From contig NZ_BMDI01000001.1 in the NCBI RefSeq assembly GCF_014635705.1, positions 1,566,008-1,630,007 of the forward strand: 64,000 bases of DNA. The letters are read 5' to 3'. The translations under genes and the position numbers were made by a program. Below are positions 7,920-16,772 of this stretch, piece by piece. Origin of the DNA: Oxalicibacterium faecigallinarum (lineage in GTDB: Bacteria; Pseudomonadota; Gammaproteobacteria; Burkholderiales; Burkholderiaceae_D). The notes beneath the pieces are model-generated. The model ran no database searches. It worked only from the letters and a program-made list of their open reading frames with translations, and had not been told where the DNA came from. The stretch's first letter is position 1; the number at the start of each line of letters is the position of its first letter.

Positions 7920-8917
7920 GCGTGCTCGTCATCACCTGGAATACCATTGGCGGGACCGTTATCCACGTCACGCGCAATGATATAAAGCGGGCGCTTCTTT
8001 ACCTCGTCGTACACACGCCCGAGGTATTCGCCAAGTACACCAATCGAAATCAGTTGAATGCCTGAGAAAAACATCAGACCCGCGGCCAGCGTCGTCCAAC
8101 CCGGTACATCGCTCCCAAACAGCAACCAGTCGGTCGCGATCCAGAAGGCATACAGCAAGGCCAGAATGGAAATCACCACCCCGATACCGCTCCATATACG
8201 CAAAGGCAGCGTCGTAAATGCCGTCACGCCCGCCATCGCCAAGCGGCTAAGACTGCGATAGCTGAAGCTCGACACACCGGTGGCCCGATCAGCCGGGACA
8301 AACGGCAAGGCAATCGTGCTGAAACCAACCCAGGCGTACAGACCTTTCATGAAGCGGTTCCGTTCCGGTAACTGGCGTAAGGCATTGACGACCTTGCGGT
8401 CCATCAGACGAAAGTCGCCTGCATTGCGCGGGATCGTGATCGGCGAGCCGGACTCCATCAGGTGATAGAACATCCCCGTTCCCCAGCGCTTCAAGCGTGA
8501 TTCATTGCTGCGATCACTGATCACACCGTAGACCATGTCGATACCGCTTTTCCAGAGCTCGACCATTTCGGACAGCAGAGAGAGTGGATGCTGGTAATCA
8601 CCATCCATCAGGATCACGGCATCGCCACGCGCCTTGTCGATGCCTGCAGAAAGTGCAGCTTCCTTGCCGAAATTGCGCGACAGACTCAAATAGCGCAAAC
8701 CGGTTTCCCCCAGCAACGACGCCATGACCTCTTCGGTTTTGTCCGCACTGCCGTCGTTGACCACGATAATTTCGTAATGCACGGCAAACGACGCCAGCGT
8801 CGCACGCAGGTCACGTAAAAAGTCAGCCAGATGTGCCGCTTCGTTATAAGCAGGAATGACACAGGAAATCAGCGCATCATCTGCTCGTCGAACGGGCAAG
8901 GCTTGAGCGTGGGGCAT
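7916..8917 (-). CDS. GT2 glycosyltransferase, undecaprenyl-phosphate type (GtrB/ArnC/LgmA-like)
   Basis: A 333-residue enzyme with a GT-A domain (ISCVIPAYNEAAHL near the start, IIVVNDGSADKT, then the metal-binding DGDYQHP) and two C-terminal membrane helices (around residues 235-305), the layout of GtrB, ArnC and FlmF2. It should load a sugar from a UDP donor onto undecaprenyl phosphate at the cytoplasmic face. First gene of the three-gene leftward operon; the ArnT-like gene diverges from it across a 175-base region containing an inverted repeat. The sugar is not readable from sequence; N-acetylhexosamine is suggested by the deacetylase. Confidence 0.88.
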   Translation of the reverse strand: MPHAQALPVRRADDALISCVIPAYNEAAHLADFLRDLRATLASFAVHYEIIVVNDGSADKTEEVMASLLGETGLRYLSLSRNFGKEAALSAGIDKARGDAVILMDGDYQHPLSLLSEMVELWKSGIDMVYGVISDRSNESRLKRWGTGMFYHLMESGSPITIPRNAGDFRLMDRKVVNALRQLPERNRFMKGLYAWVGFSTIALPFVPADRATGVSSFSYRSLSRLAMAGVTAFTTLPLRIWSGIGVVISILALLYAFWIATDWLLFGSDVPGWTTLAAGLMFFSGIQLISIGVLGEYLGRVYDEVKKRPLYIIARDVDNGPANGIPGDDEHA

Positions 8918-8939
8918 GAAAAAACACCTTCAGAGAAAA

Positions 8940-8978
8940 TAGGCGGTCTTTGCAGAAAATTGTCGCGATCACCGCCTA
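8940..8978. promoter_or_regulatory. Spaced inverted repeat in divergent promoter region
   Basis: TAGGCGGT and ACCGCCTA (perfect 8-bp arms) separated by 23 bases, between the divergent GT2 and GT39 genes. Arm spacing of about three helical turns centre to centre suits a dimeric regulator controlling both directions. A TATAAT hexamer lies at 9007-9012 on the plus strand. The regulator is unknown. Confidence 0.45.
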
Positions 8979-9093
8979 AATTTGGGCAGCAATTGATGAG
9001 CAAGATTATAATTCACCGCCATGGCCGGCAAGGATAAAAACCTTCGTAAAATCCTTGTTTCTTGCGGCATCAAATCAGAAAAACACCCACATC

Positions 9094-10680
9094 ATGTCGA
9101 CCCATCTTCCTGACACCGGCTCCAGGCGCCTGTTCTCTCTGCACACCGACAATCTTGTTCCGGTCGTGCTTGCCTTGTTGCTTTTGCATCTCGCACTGTG
9201 GACCATTTTCACCGGCCTCAGCCACCGTTCGCCGGACTGGGACAATATGGAAGAACTGGTCTGGGCCAGCGGACTGGAGTGGGGATATTACAAGCATCCA
9301 CCCTTGCCAAGCTGGATTCTGCATGTCTTGACGCTCGTTTTTGACCGTCCGGTCTGGCTCACTTTTTTTACAGGTCAGCTCAGTGTAGTCCTGGCGCTAT
9401 GGATGCTGTGGAAACTCGGTTGCGAATTCACGTCGCAGCAACGCTCTCTGATCGCAACACTGCTCGTCTCACTGATCGCTTACTTTACGGTGCGTGGCGT
9501 GATGAACAATCACAATACTATGCAGTTATGGACGCTGGCCGGAGCGATCTGGATGCTCTACCGCGCGACCCGTACCGATAGCCTGTGGGCCTGGGCAGCG
9601 CTGGGTTTTTTTAGTGGCTGTGCTTTCCTGACCAAGTACAGCGCGCTGGTACAGTTCGCCGTATTTTTCCTGTATCTGCTGCTGACAGGCCATTTGAAAC
9701 GCGGTGCGACATGGAAAGGCATTGTGCTTTCAACTGCCATCGTGGTGTGCATGGTGACGCCGCACCTGTTGTGGTTGAAGCAACAAACCGTAGGTCCTCT
9801 TGCCTATGCAGGCCACCAGCTCACAACCATGACGAGTTATGCGAACGAAATCAGTGATCTATTCGGCTTTCTCATCACAAACCTTGGTCGAATCGCATTG
9901 ATGATTGTTGCAACATTTATCGTAGCTATTTGGTCTAGAGATAAACGTGGCGGTCCGGCTGCCAAAGCAAATGGATCACAAATCGCAAACGACCTCGCTC
10001 GCTCGGACAAATTCTTTGTCCTGTTTGTCGGGATTGCTCCAATTGTTCTGACACTCTTCATTGCGGGCGTGATGAAAGTGCCTTTGGCTTCTCATTGGGC
10101 CACAACTTTCTTCTTACTGTTCGGCTTTTTTTCGTTCTGGTTACTGCGGTCAGGAGATGACACCGCTCTATTACGCAAAACAATAATCGTCGTCGTTGCT
10201 TTCCAGATTATTGGTGCAGTTGGGTATGGCTTGGCACGCGGCCCGCTTGCAGACAAATCCGGTCGCCCAAGTCGTGCAACCTTTCCGGGCGCAGAGATTT
10301 CCAAACTGGTCCATGCCGAATGGAACAAGCGTATGCAGATTCCACTGACTGTGGTGGCAGCGGATACATGGATCGGCGGTAACATCGCTACGCGTATTGG
10401 ACGTCAGGTTCAGGTTCTGATCGATGGTGATTACAGTAAATCGCCCTGGGTGAACGAAGAACACGCTGAGCAATGTGGCATGCTGGTTGCGATTAATCGC
10501 AGTCAGGTCAATCCAGATGAGATTGATCCGGGTACGATTGCGCTGATGGCACAAGCAACCGAGCACGGCATGATCGAGATTCCCTGGACCAAAAAAGCCA
10601 ACGGCCCGACCGTCGCAATCGAATGGGGCATCATCCCGCCTCGTGAAAGTTGCCCGATGCAGCCGCGTTCTGCATCATAA
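9094..10680 (+). CDS. GT39-family lipid-linked sugar transferase (ArnT/LgmB-like)
   Basis: About 528 residues with many membrane helices. The periplasmic catalytic loop after helix 1 holds SPDWDNMEELVWASGLEWG followed by KHPPLP, the acidic motif of the ArnT/PMT family. Such enzymes take a sugar from undecaprenyl phosphate and place it on lipid A or another periplasmic acceptor. I chose the ATG at 9094 over an in-frame TTG 13 codons upstream. It diverges from the GT2-GtrA-deacetylase operon, and the four together make a complete set for amino-sugar decoration. The C-terminal ~120 residues are a soluble periplasmic domain. A strong terminator follows. Confidence 0.83.
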   Translation: MSTHLPDTGSRRLFSLHTDNLVPVVLALLLLHLALWTIFTGLSHRSPDWDNMEELVWASGLEWGYYKHPPLPSWILHVLTLVFDRPVWLTFFTGQLSVVLALWMLWKLGCEFTSQQRSLIATLLVSLIAYFTVRGVMNNHNTMQLWTLAGAIWMLYRATRTDSLWAWAALGFFSGCAFLTKYSALVQFAVFFLYLLLTGHLKRGATWKGIVLSTAIVVCMVTPHLLWLKQQTVGPLAYAGHQLTTMTSYANEISDLFGFLITNLGRIALMIVATFIVAIWSRDKRGGPAAKANGSQIANDLARSDKFFVLFVGIAPIVLTLFIAGVMKVPLASHWATTFFLLFGFFSFWLLRSGDDTALLRKTIIVVVAFQIIGAVGYGLARGPLADKSGRPSRATFPGAEISKLVHAEWNKRMQIPLTVVAADTWIGGNIATRIGRQVQVLIDGDYSKSPWVNEEHAEQCGMLVAINRSQVNPDEIDPGTIALMAQATEHGMIEIPWTKKANGPTVAIEWGIIPPRESCPMQPRSAS

Positions 10681-10692
10681 TCTTCAAGTAAA

Positions 10693-10725
10693 GAAAAAGC
10701 CGCATCAGGACGATGCGGCTTTTTT
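10693..10725. terminator. Bidirectional terminator between GT39 gene and pdxH
   Basis: Stem AGCCGCATC / GATGCGGCT (10698-10706, 10712-10720), loop of five, A-run before and T-run after. The core stem is the same as that at 835-860. Confidence 0.9.
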
Positions 10726-10755
10726 ATTTGTTTACGCTTTCTCCAACGCCTCCAT

Positions 10756-11391
10756 TTACGGTTGCAGTCGTTGCCGCTGCCAGGCCCCATCCGGTGCACG
10801 TGTGTAGACAATGCGATCATGCAGACGTGAAGCGCGTCCTTGCCAGAACTCTACATAATCCGGTTGCAAACGATAGCCTCCCCAATGTTCAGGACGTGGT
10901 GGCTGATCACCATACTGTGCTTCGGCCTGCGCATAACGTGCTTCCAACGTTGCCCGGTCGGCAACTGGACTACTTTGTGCCGAAGCAATCGCACTCAAAC
11001 GGCTCTTGAGCGGACGACTGTGGAAATAGGCGTCGCTTTCCGCAGCCGATACTTTTTCCACTCTGCCTTCGATACGAATCTGACGCTCCAGCTCCAGCCA
11101 GTGAAACAGCAAGGAAGCATGCGGATGTATCGCTAGCTGCTCACCTTTGCGGCTCTGGTAATTGGTGAACCATGTAAAACCCCGCTGATCGAAGTCCTTG
11201 ACCAGCAAAATTCTTGAGGACGGACGGCCATCTGCAGAAACGGTCGATACCCCCATCGCATTCGGCTCGCGGATTTGTGCTACCAGCGCCTCTTCGAACC
11301 AGCGTGCAAACTGCGCCATCGGATCAGCATCCGTATCCTGTTCCGACAAACTGGCCTGTGTGTAATCCGTACGGATATCTGCAATCGACAT
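10756..11391 (-). CDS. pdxH: Pyridoxamine 5'-phosphate oxidase
   Basis: About 211 residues. This FMN enzyme oxidises pyridoxine or pyridoxamine 5'-phosphate to pyridoxal 5'-phosphate, the last step of B6 synthesis and salvage. The family signatures are clear: [20 protein letters not shown] with the FMN-binding Arg and Lys, and near the C-terminus [10 protein letters not shown] then the closing RLHDRIVY. I start it at the ATG encoding [10 protein letters not shown], where known PdxH proteins begin; 27 upstream codons are open but not conserved in type. Stands alone and converges on the GT39 gene. Confidence 0.95.
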   Translation of the reverse strand: MSIADIRTDYTQASLSEQDTDADPMAQFARWFEEALVAQIREPNAMGVSTVSADGRPSSRILLVKDFDQRGFTWFTNYQSRKGEQLAIHPHASLLFHWLELERQIRIEGRVEKVSAAESDAYFHSRPLKSRLSAIASAQSSPVADRATLEARYAQAEAQYGDQPPRPEHWGGYRLQPDYVEFWQGRASRLHDRIVYTRAPDGAWQRQRLQP

Positions 11392-11645
11392 GCGTGTTCT
11401 TTCGTGAAAATGGTCGTGGAATGCGTTCATGATAAGCATATGCTGGCGTCTCTGCCAGCGTGACCAAGCCATGAGGCGACAACATCATTCCCATTGTCGC
11501 GATGCCTGTTTTTTACCGCTTGATCCATCGCAAATCTGAATTAATTGGCAAGTCTGGCGCAAAATCACCACAAATTGGCATAGCTCCCGCACGACCGGGA
11601 GGAACAACGCAGCAAAGCATCGTCATGCCCGTTAAAATGACGGCC

Positions 11646-12527
11646 ATGACCGATCTGTCCCTGATTCCCGCCGCCGAAACAGAAAATGACGATATCGATT
11701 TTGATCGTCGTTTTGGCGGCATTGCACGTCTTTATGGCAAAAATGCACTCGCACGTTTTCGCCAGGCCCACGTCTGCGTGATCGGTGTTGGCGGCGTCGG
11801 CTCCTGGGTGGTGGAAGCACTGGCACGTAGCGCCATTGGTCATATCACCATGATCGATCTCGACAATGTGGCCGAATCCAACGTCAATCGCCAGCTGCAC
11901 GCACTGACCGATACCCTTGGCATGGCCAAAGTCACCGCACTTGCACAACGCATTGCGCAGATCAATCCAACATGCGTCGTCACGGAAATTGAAGATTTTT
12001 TGACTGCCGACAATCTGGACGAGATGATCGGCATTCGTCACTATGACTATATTATCGATGCCATCGATAACGTCCGCGCCAAGACCGCTTTGATTGCCTA
12101 TTGCAGAAAGCACGGTTTGAAGCTGGTGACGATTGGCGGCGCAGGCGGCCAGATGGATCCCACGCGCATAGAAGTGCTGGATCTGTGTCGTACGGAACAG
12201 GAACCGTTGCTTGCCAAGGTACGCAAGCGTCTGCGCGCCGAGCATGGCTTCCCGCGTGGGACCAAGAACAAATTTGGCATCGATGCAGTTTACTCGACCG
12301 AACCTTTACGTTTTCCGGAAATGGATACCGAAGCCTGTACGATTGGCAACGAGCCGGCAGACAGCAGCGACAACGGCATTACCGGCCTTAACTGCGCTGG
12401 CTTCGGCTCGGCAATGGTCGTGACGGCCTCCTTCGGCCTGGTCGCAGCAGCACACGTCTTGCGCAAACTGGCCGCAGAACAAACCACCGCTCATCAGATA
12501 ACTGCAAAGATTGATCAAGCCGCTTAG
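11646..12527 (+). CDS. tcdA: tRNA threonylcarbamoyladenosine dehydratase
   Basis: About 293 residues, E1/ThiF-like. TcdA (CsdL) uses ATP to cyclise t6A at position 37 of ANN-decoding tRNAs into ct6A. The N-terminus has FDRRFGGIARLYG, a nucleotide-binding GVGGVGSWVVEALARS, and DLDNVAESNVNRQ, the E1-type ATP site; the C-terminal half has the family's RLRAEHGFPRGTK segment. Start choice is uncertain: ATGs at 11625, 11637 and 11646 are all in frame with no strong ribosome site. Sua5, which makes the t6A precursor, is encoded 2 kb downstream on the other strand. Confidence 0.9.
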   Translation: MTDLSLIPAAETENDDIDFDRRFGGIARLYGKNALARFRQAHVCVIGVGGVGSWVVEALARSAIGHITMIDLDNVAESNVNRQLHALTDTLGMAKVTALAQRIAQINPTCVVTEIEDFLTADNLDEMIGIRHYDYIIDAIDNVRAKTALIAYCRKHGLKLVTIGGAGGQMDPTRIEVLDLCRTEQEPLLAKVRKRLRAEHGFPRGTKNKFGIDAVYSTEPLRFPEMDTEACTIGNEPADSSDNGITGLNCAGFGSAMVVTASFGLVAAAHVLRKLAAEQTTAHQITAKIDQAA

Positions 12528-12552
12528 TTCTCTGCTCTCTGCACATCAAAAC

Positions 12553-12578
12553 AAAAAAGCGGCCGTAGCCGCTTTTTT
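12553..12578. terminator. Bidirectional terminator between tcdA and msrA
   Basis: Stem AAAAAAGCGGC / GCCGCTTTTTT (12553-12563, 12568-12578) with a four-base loop. It serves both convergent genes. Confidence 0.92.
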
Positions 12579-12596
12579 GTTTTGTGCGCATGACGT

Positions 12597-13127
12597 TTAT
12601 TTCCTTACCTTGTCGGCAAATGTCTGGCGAAACTTGGACACTTTGGGTGCCACGACAAAAGCGCAATAACCCTGCATCGGATTTTGCCGGAAGAAATTCT
12701 GATGATAATCCTCCGCCTTGTAATAGGTACCAATCGGACTGAGCTCTGTCACGATGGGCGCATCCCATACATTGGCCATCTCTGCGATCACATGCTTGGC
12801 CACATCCTCTTGCTCGGGCGAGTGATAGTAAATCACCGAACGATATTGCGTACCAACATCGTTCCCCTGCCGGTTTAGTGTAGTGGGATCATGGATCGTG
12901 AAGAACACTTCCAGAATTTCGCGGAACGTGATGACGGCAGGATCAAACGTGAGTTGCACCACTTCTGCATGCCCGGTCGTCCCTTCACAGATTTGCTCAT
13001 AAGTCGGATGAGCGATCTCGCCGCCGGTATAACCCGATTCGACTGTCTGCACGCCCTTCAATTGCTGAAAGACTGCCTCAGTACACCAGAAGCATCCACC
13101 GCCAAGGGTTGCCATTTCTGTTACCAT
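12597..13127 (-). CDS. msrA: Peptide-methionine (S)-S-oxide reductase
   Basis: A 176-residue MsrA. It reduces the S-epimer of methionine sulfoxide in oxidised proteins, using an N-terminal catalytic Cys in GGGCFWCTEAVF (residues 9-20), the family signature. Further blocks GYTGGEIAHPTYEQIC, GHAEVVQLTFDP and GTQYRSVIYYH are all present and length is normal. It is a stand-alone gene converging on tcdA. No MsrB is encoded nearby. Confidence 0.95.
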   Translation of the reverse strand: MVTEMATLGGGCFWCTEAVFQQLKGVQTVESGYTGGEIAHPTYEQICEGTTGHAEVVQLTFDPAVITFREILEVFFTIHDPTTLNRQGNDVGTQYRSVIYYHSPEQEDVAKHVIAEMANVWDAPIVTELSPIGTYYKAEDYHQNFFRQNPMQGYCAFVVAPKVSKFRQTFADKVRK

Positions 13128-13224
13128 CGATGTGCTCCGTTATTGATCGTGTGGCCTATTGTCACATGCATGCTGCGATTGCTCAATGCATTAACACGTG
13201 CTTTGGAGGGGTCAGATGCGTTGA

Positions 13225-13884
13225 TCAGACAAATGTCACGGTCTCACCGCGCAACAAGGCAGGAAATATCCGTGAAGAAAGTAGATGCGGATTGAACAGC
13301 TCCTCCTGCACCTGCACAGGGCAAGTTGCGCCCGACACTGTCTGAAGATGTTCAGCCATCGTTGCTTTCTCTGCCAACGCATGCAGACTATACGTCCGTG
13401 CCTGCAACTGGCCCGCTTCCCAATGCAGATCGACCAGGCTCGGCAAGGCATCGTTCTCTTCCACGTCTTCATCATGATGACAGCGTACCGACAGCATCGA
13501 GGGCAAACTGGTAATGACGGCGGCATGCAAGGATGAATCAATCAAGAGCCCATCATCATGCACAACGGCTTTGGGTTGATAGTGCTCCCAGATGACGGAT
13601 GCCTGCTGACGCAAGTCTGAGCGTTCCAGCGGCAGCAGGCGCGCACCACAACGTGCAACCGCTACAAGAAGAATCAGTGCATCAGGATGCGCATTCCCCC
13701 AATAGACAACGTGATCGCCGGGTTCGACATGCCACTCGCCTTGCAGGCGAGCCGTCGCACGCTCAATGCGTGACCAGAAACGGCGAAACGAAATCGCTCG
13801 ACGCGGCGAATCGGTCGCGATGTCGAGCGGCAGACGCACCGCCTGCTGACGCAACAGCGCAAATAAATCAAGGTCTTGCTTCAT
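13225..13884 (-). CDS. Stunted AMP-binding-like protein (N-terminal part of acyl-CoA synthetase fold only)
   Basis: About 219 residues from the ATG encoding MKQDLDLFALL. The first ~120 residues look like the N-terminal subdomain of an AMP-forming acyl-CoA synthetase (ISFRRFWSRIERATARLQ, then VEPGDHVVYWGNAHPDALILLVAVARCGA). The A3 phosphate loop (SGTTGxPKG) is absent; only a weak SGATCPVQVQ occurs, followed by SSRIFPALLRGETVTF, which recalls the region after the loop. The whole ATP- and CoA-binding C-terminal half is missing; family members run to about 500 residues or more. Either a degenerate remnant or a non-catalytic binding protein; no frameshifted continuation is evident downstream. Confidence 0.6.
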   Translation of the reverse strand: MKQDLDLFALLRQQAVRLPLDIATDSPRRAISFRRFWSRIERATARLQGEWHVEPGDHVVYWGNAHPDALILLVAVARCGARLLPLERSDLRQQASVIWEHYQPKAVVHDDGLLIDSSLHAAVITSLPSMLSVRCHHDEDVEENDALPSLVDLHWEAGQLQARTYSLHALAEKATMAEHLQTVSGATCPVQVQEELFNPHLLSSRIFPALLRGETVTFV

Positions 13885-14011
13885 ACAAGGTAATCGTGTG
13901 ACGGGGCGAGAAAAGGCAAGCCAACATATGGATACGATGACAATGCAATGCATCCTCTCGCCAAGGAAAGGCCCCTTTTTGGCATAATGAACGAAATTTC
14001 CTGAGTCATTG

Positions 14012-14518
14012 ATGTCTATTTCTTCTCACAACCCGCCTGTTCCCGTCGATACGCGCCACTTCCGTCACGCGTTGTCCCAGTTCGCCACCGGCGTCACCAT
14101 CATCACCACCTGTCTGCCGGACGGTCGCTTTCTGGGTCTGACGGCAAGCTCCTTCAATTCCGTCTCGCTGGAGCCGCCACTGGTGTTGTGGAGCCTCAAT
14201 CAACGTGCCAATAGCATGCCGATTTTTTCCGGCAATTCGCATTACGTGATCAACGTGCTGGCCGCCGATCAGGCAGAAATCGCCAATCAGTTTGCGCGCC
14301 CCGGAGAAGATCGCTTCAAAGGCATTGATTACACCTTATCTGCGACAGGTCTGCCAATTCTTTCCGGTGTCGCAGCCTGGTTCGAATGCCACAATCGCAG
14401 CCGTTATCCGGAAGGCGATCACGTGATTTTCGTTGGCGAAGTCGAAGCCTGTGATGTCTGCCCCAAGGAACCGCTGGTTTTTCATGGTGGCCGCTTCTTA
14501 TCTGCCTGGCAGCCCTGA
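14012..14518 (+). CDS. Flavin reductase family protein (FMN-binding split barrel)
   Basis: A 168-residue flavin:NAD(P)H reductase-like protein. The split-barrel signature is present: RHALSQFATGVTIIT, then GLTASSFNSVSLEPPLVLWSL, and near the end DHVIFVGEVEAC. Relatives act as the small reductase component of two-component flavin monooxygenases, supplying reduced FMN. The ATG at 14012 is preceded by an in-frame TTG, which I did not use. It diverges from the stunted AMP-binding gene. Whether it supplies the flavoprotein encoded near 4 kb is open. Confidence 0.87.
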   Translation: MSISSHNPPVPVDTRHFRHALSQFATGVTIITTCLPDGRFLGLTASSFNSVSLEPPLVLWSLNQRANSMPIFSGNSHYVINVLAADQAEIANQFARPGEDRFKGIDYTLSATGLPILSGVAAWFECHNRSRYPEGDHVIFVGEVEACDVCPKEPLVFHGGRFLSAWQP

Positions 14519-14523
14519 TTGTC

Positions 14524-15546
14524 TCAACCTTCAGGTTTCAGCAGGCGCTCCAGTATGCCTGCCGAATCATGTGCAGCGCGACGCAAACGATCGTTGATCC
14601 CTCGCCATGCTTCGCCCGCTGGCGGCATTTCCACCACGATCACATCGGCCTTTGCCTCATCCATCTTGCGCAACCCCGCATACAGATCATGCGCATAAGC
14701 ACTGGCATCTTGCGATAGCTTGATTGTCGTCGTCGCGGAAACATCCGCATCCGTGTAGTGCATGAGCGCAGCTGTATAACCGGCATTCTGCAAACGGGCC
14801 AATATCGATTTCAGTTCCGCCGTTGCGATCTGCACCACCGGCGTGGAAGGTGCGTAATGCGCATCCAGTGCGCCGGACACACGCGGCGCCTCCGCATCGG
14901 GCAACGATGGCGAGTAACCAAGCACTGCGGCCAATGCATCGATATCGATATGCCCCGGTCGCAGCAACATGGCCTTACCACGCGATAAATCCACTATCGT
15001 GGACTCGATACCAACATCGCTTTGTCCGCCGTCCAGCACGCAACTCACCAGTGGATTATTCGCGCCAAATTCATCACGCACGTGCTGTGCAGTGGTCGGA
15101 CTCACGTGGCCAAAGCGGTTTGCCGATGGTGCGGCAACGCCGCCCTGACCATTCTTGAAGGTGCGCAGCAATGCTTGCGCGACCGGATGTGCAGGACAGC
15201 GAATACCAATCGAATCCTGACCACCCGATACGGTGTCAGGAATATTGTCTGCCCGCTTGAGAATCAGCGTCAGTGGCCCGGGCCAGAAAGCCGCAATCAG
15301 TTTATGCGCGTCTTCCGGAACGGACTTTACCCAATAGGAGAGATCCGCCTCAGGCGCGACATGCACGATGACCGGATGATTCGACGGTCTGCCCTTGGCT
15401 TCGTAAATATACGTAACGGCACAACGGTTCTCGGCATCGGCGCCGAGGCCGTACACCGTTTCAGTCGGAAACGCGACCAGATCACCGCGTTCCAGCCGGC
15501 GCGCCGCATCGCGGATCGCCGGCCAGTCGAGTTGCTCGTCAGTCAT
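14524..15546 (-). CDS. L-threonylcarbamoyladenylate synthase, Sua5 type
   Basis: A 340-residue enzyme making threonylcarbamoyl-AMP from threonine, bicarbonate and ATP, the first step of the t6A tRNA modification. The YrdC domain is at the N-terminus (VAFPTETVYGLGADA, then EAKGRPSNHPVIVHV) and the long form carries a C-terminal Sua5 domain (VSGALDAHYAPSTPV at the linker). Last gene of the leftward pgk-fba-purCEK run, 14 bases after purK. Its stop lies 5 bases from the convergent flavin reductase stop, with no visible terminator between. Confidence 0.92.
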   Translation of the reverse strand: MTDEQLDWPAIRDAARRLERGDLVAFPTETVYGLGADAENRCAVTYIYEAKGRPSNHPVIVHVAPEADLSYWVKSVPEDAHKLIAAFWPGPLTLILKRADNIPDTVSGGQDSIGIRCPAHPVAQALLRTFKNGQGGVAAPSANRFGHVSPTTAQHVRDEFGANNPLVSCVLDGGQSDVGIESTIVDLSRGKAMLLRPGHIDIDALAAVLGYSPSLPDAEAPRVSGALDAHYAPSTPVVQIATAELKSILARLQNAGYTAALMHYTDADVSATTTIKLSQDASAYAHDLYAGLRKMDEAKADVIVVEMPPAGEAWRGINDRLRRAAHDSAGILERLLKPEG

Positions 15547-15560
15547 GGGAAATGGCGTGT

Positions 15561-16772
15561 TCAGGGCGCAATGCCGAGAATCTCACATGCCTTCTTCAGA
15601 TTAGCCTGCGCTTCGGCCATGGTGGGCGCCACAAAGGTAATGTGACCCATCTTGCGTGCGCGACGCGCGACGTCTTTACCATACAAGTGCAGATTCGCAC
15701 CCGGCAATGCCAACACCTTGTCCCATTGCGGTTCACGCGGTGGCGTGGTCTTGTCGTCGGCGCCAGCCTCAAACCAGATGTCGCCGAGGATGTTGAGCAT
15801 GGCAGCTGGCGAATGCTGGCGCACATCGCCCAAAGGCAAACGTGCCATCGCACGCACCTGTTGCGCAAACTGGCTGGTGATGCAGGCATCGATCGTGTAG
15901 TGACCGCTGTTATGCGGACGTGGTGCCATTTCATTGACGACAACCGAACCGTCCGTCAGCACGAAAAATTCAATGCACAGCACACCCACATAACCAAGCT
16001 GCTCAATCACGGCCAGCGTCGCAGCTTGTGCCTTGTCGGCAGCTTCCTTGCCAATGTTCGGTCCCGGTACCATGGTCGTGAACAGAATGCCGTCACGATG
16101 CACGTTCTCGGCAATCGGATACACCACGGCCTTGCCATCGGCACCACGCGCTGCCAGCACGGAAATTTCGTAAGCAAGCGGCAGCATTTTCTCGAGTACG
16201 CACACGACGCCGTTCATTGCAGCAAAGGCATTGCGTAGTTCTTCACGTGTCTTGACACGAACCTGTCCCTTGCCGTCGTAGCCAAGGCGAGCCGTCTTCA
16301 GAATGCCGGGCAACAGATCATCCGAGATCTGATCGAGATCGTTCTCAGTCCTGATCTCCTTGTGCGCAGCAGGAAACACACCGGAAATGGTTGCGCACTC
16401 GACAAAGAAACGCTTTTCTTCCAGGCGATCCTGCGCAATCGCGACACACTCACCTGCCGGTGCGACGAAGGCTTTCTCGGCGAGATACGACAGGCTCTTG
16501 GCAGAGACATTTTCAAATTCCGTTGTCACTGCCACACATTGCGACGCCAGCTTATTCAAGCCATCGCTATCGGTGTATCCGGCGCACAGTAACTGATCTG
16601 CCGCATGACCTGCCGGGCAATCCATCGCTGGTTCGAGTACGGCAACCTTGAAACCCATCTTCTGTGCTGCATGCACAAACATGCGACCGAGCTGGCCGCC
16701 GCCCATCACGCCAAGCCAGGTGGCAGGCGACGCAGCGGGATTCAATGGGGTCTGATTCGTGTGTTGACTCAT
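15561..16772 (-). CDS. purK: N5-carboxyaminoimidazole ribonucleotide synthase
   Basis: A 403-residue ATP-grasp enzyme that carboxylates AIR to N5-CAIR in purine synthesis. It starts with the nucleotide loop LGVMGGGQLGRMFVHAAQKMG, has the ATP-grasp block TARLGYDGKGQVRV and the C-terminal catalytic segment VVNEMAPRPHNSGHYTIDAC. The start overlaps the purE stop by four bases (ATGA), so PurE and PurK, which act in sequence, are made together. Confidence 0.96.
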   Translation of the reverse strand: MSQHTNQTPLNPAASPATWLGVMGGGQLGRMFVHAAQKMGFKVAVLEPAMDCPAGHAADQLLCAGYTDSDGLNKLASQCVAVTTEFENVSAKSLSYLAEKAFVAPAGECVAIAQDRLEEKRFFVECATISGVFPAAHKEIRTENDLDQISDDLLPGILKTARLGYDGKGQVRVKTREELRNAFAAMNGVVCVLEKMLPLAYEISVLAARGADGKAVVYPIAENVHRDGILFTTMVPGPNIGKEAADKAQAATLAVIEQLGYVGVLCIEFFVLTDGSVVVNEMAPRPHNSGHYTIDACITSQFAQQVRAMARLPLGDVRQHSPAAMLNILGDIWFEAGADDKTTPPREPQWDKVLALPGANLHLYGKDVARRARKMGHITFVAPTMAEAQANLKKACEILGIAP

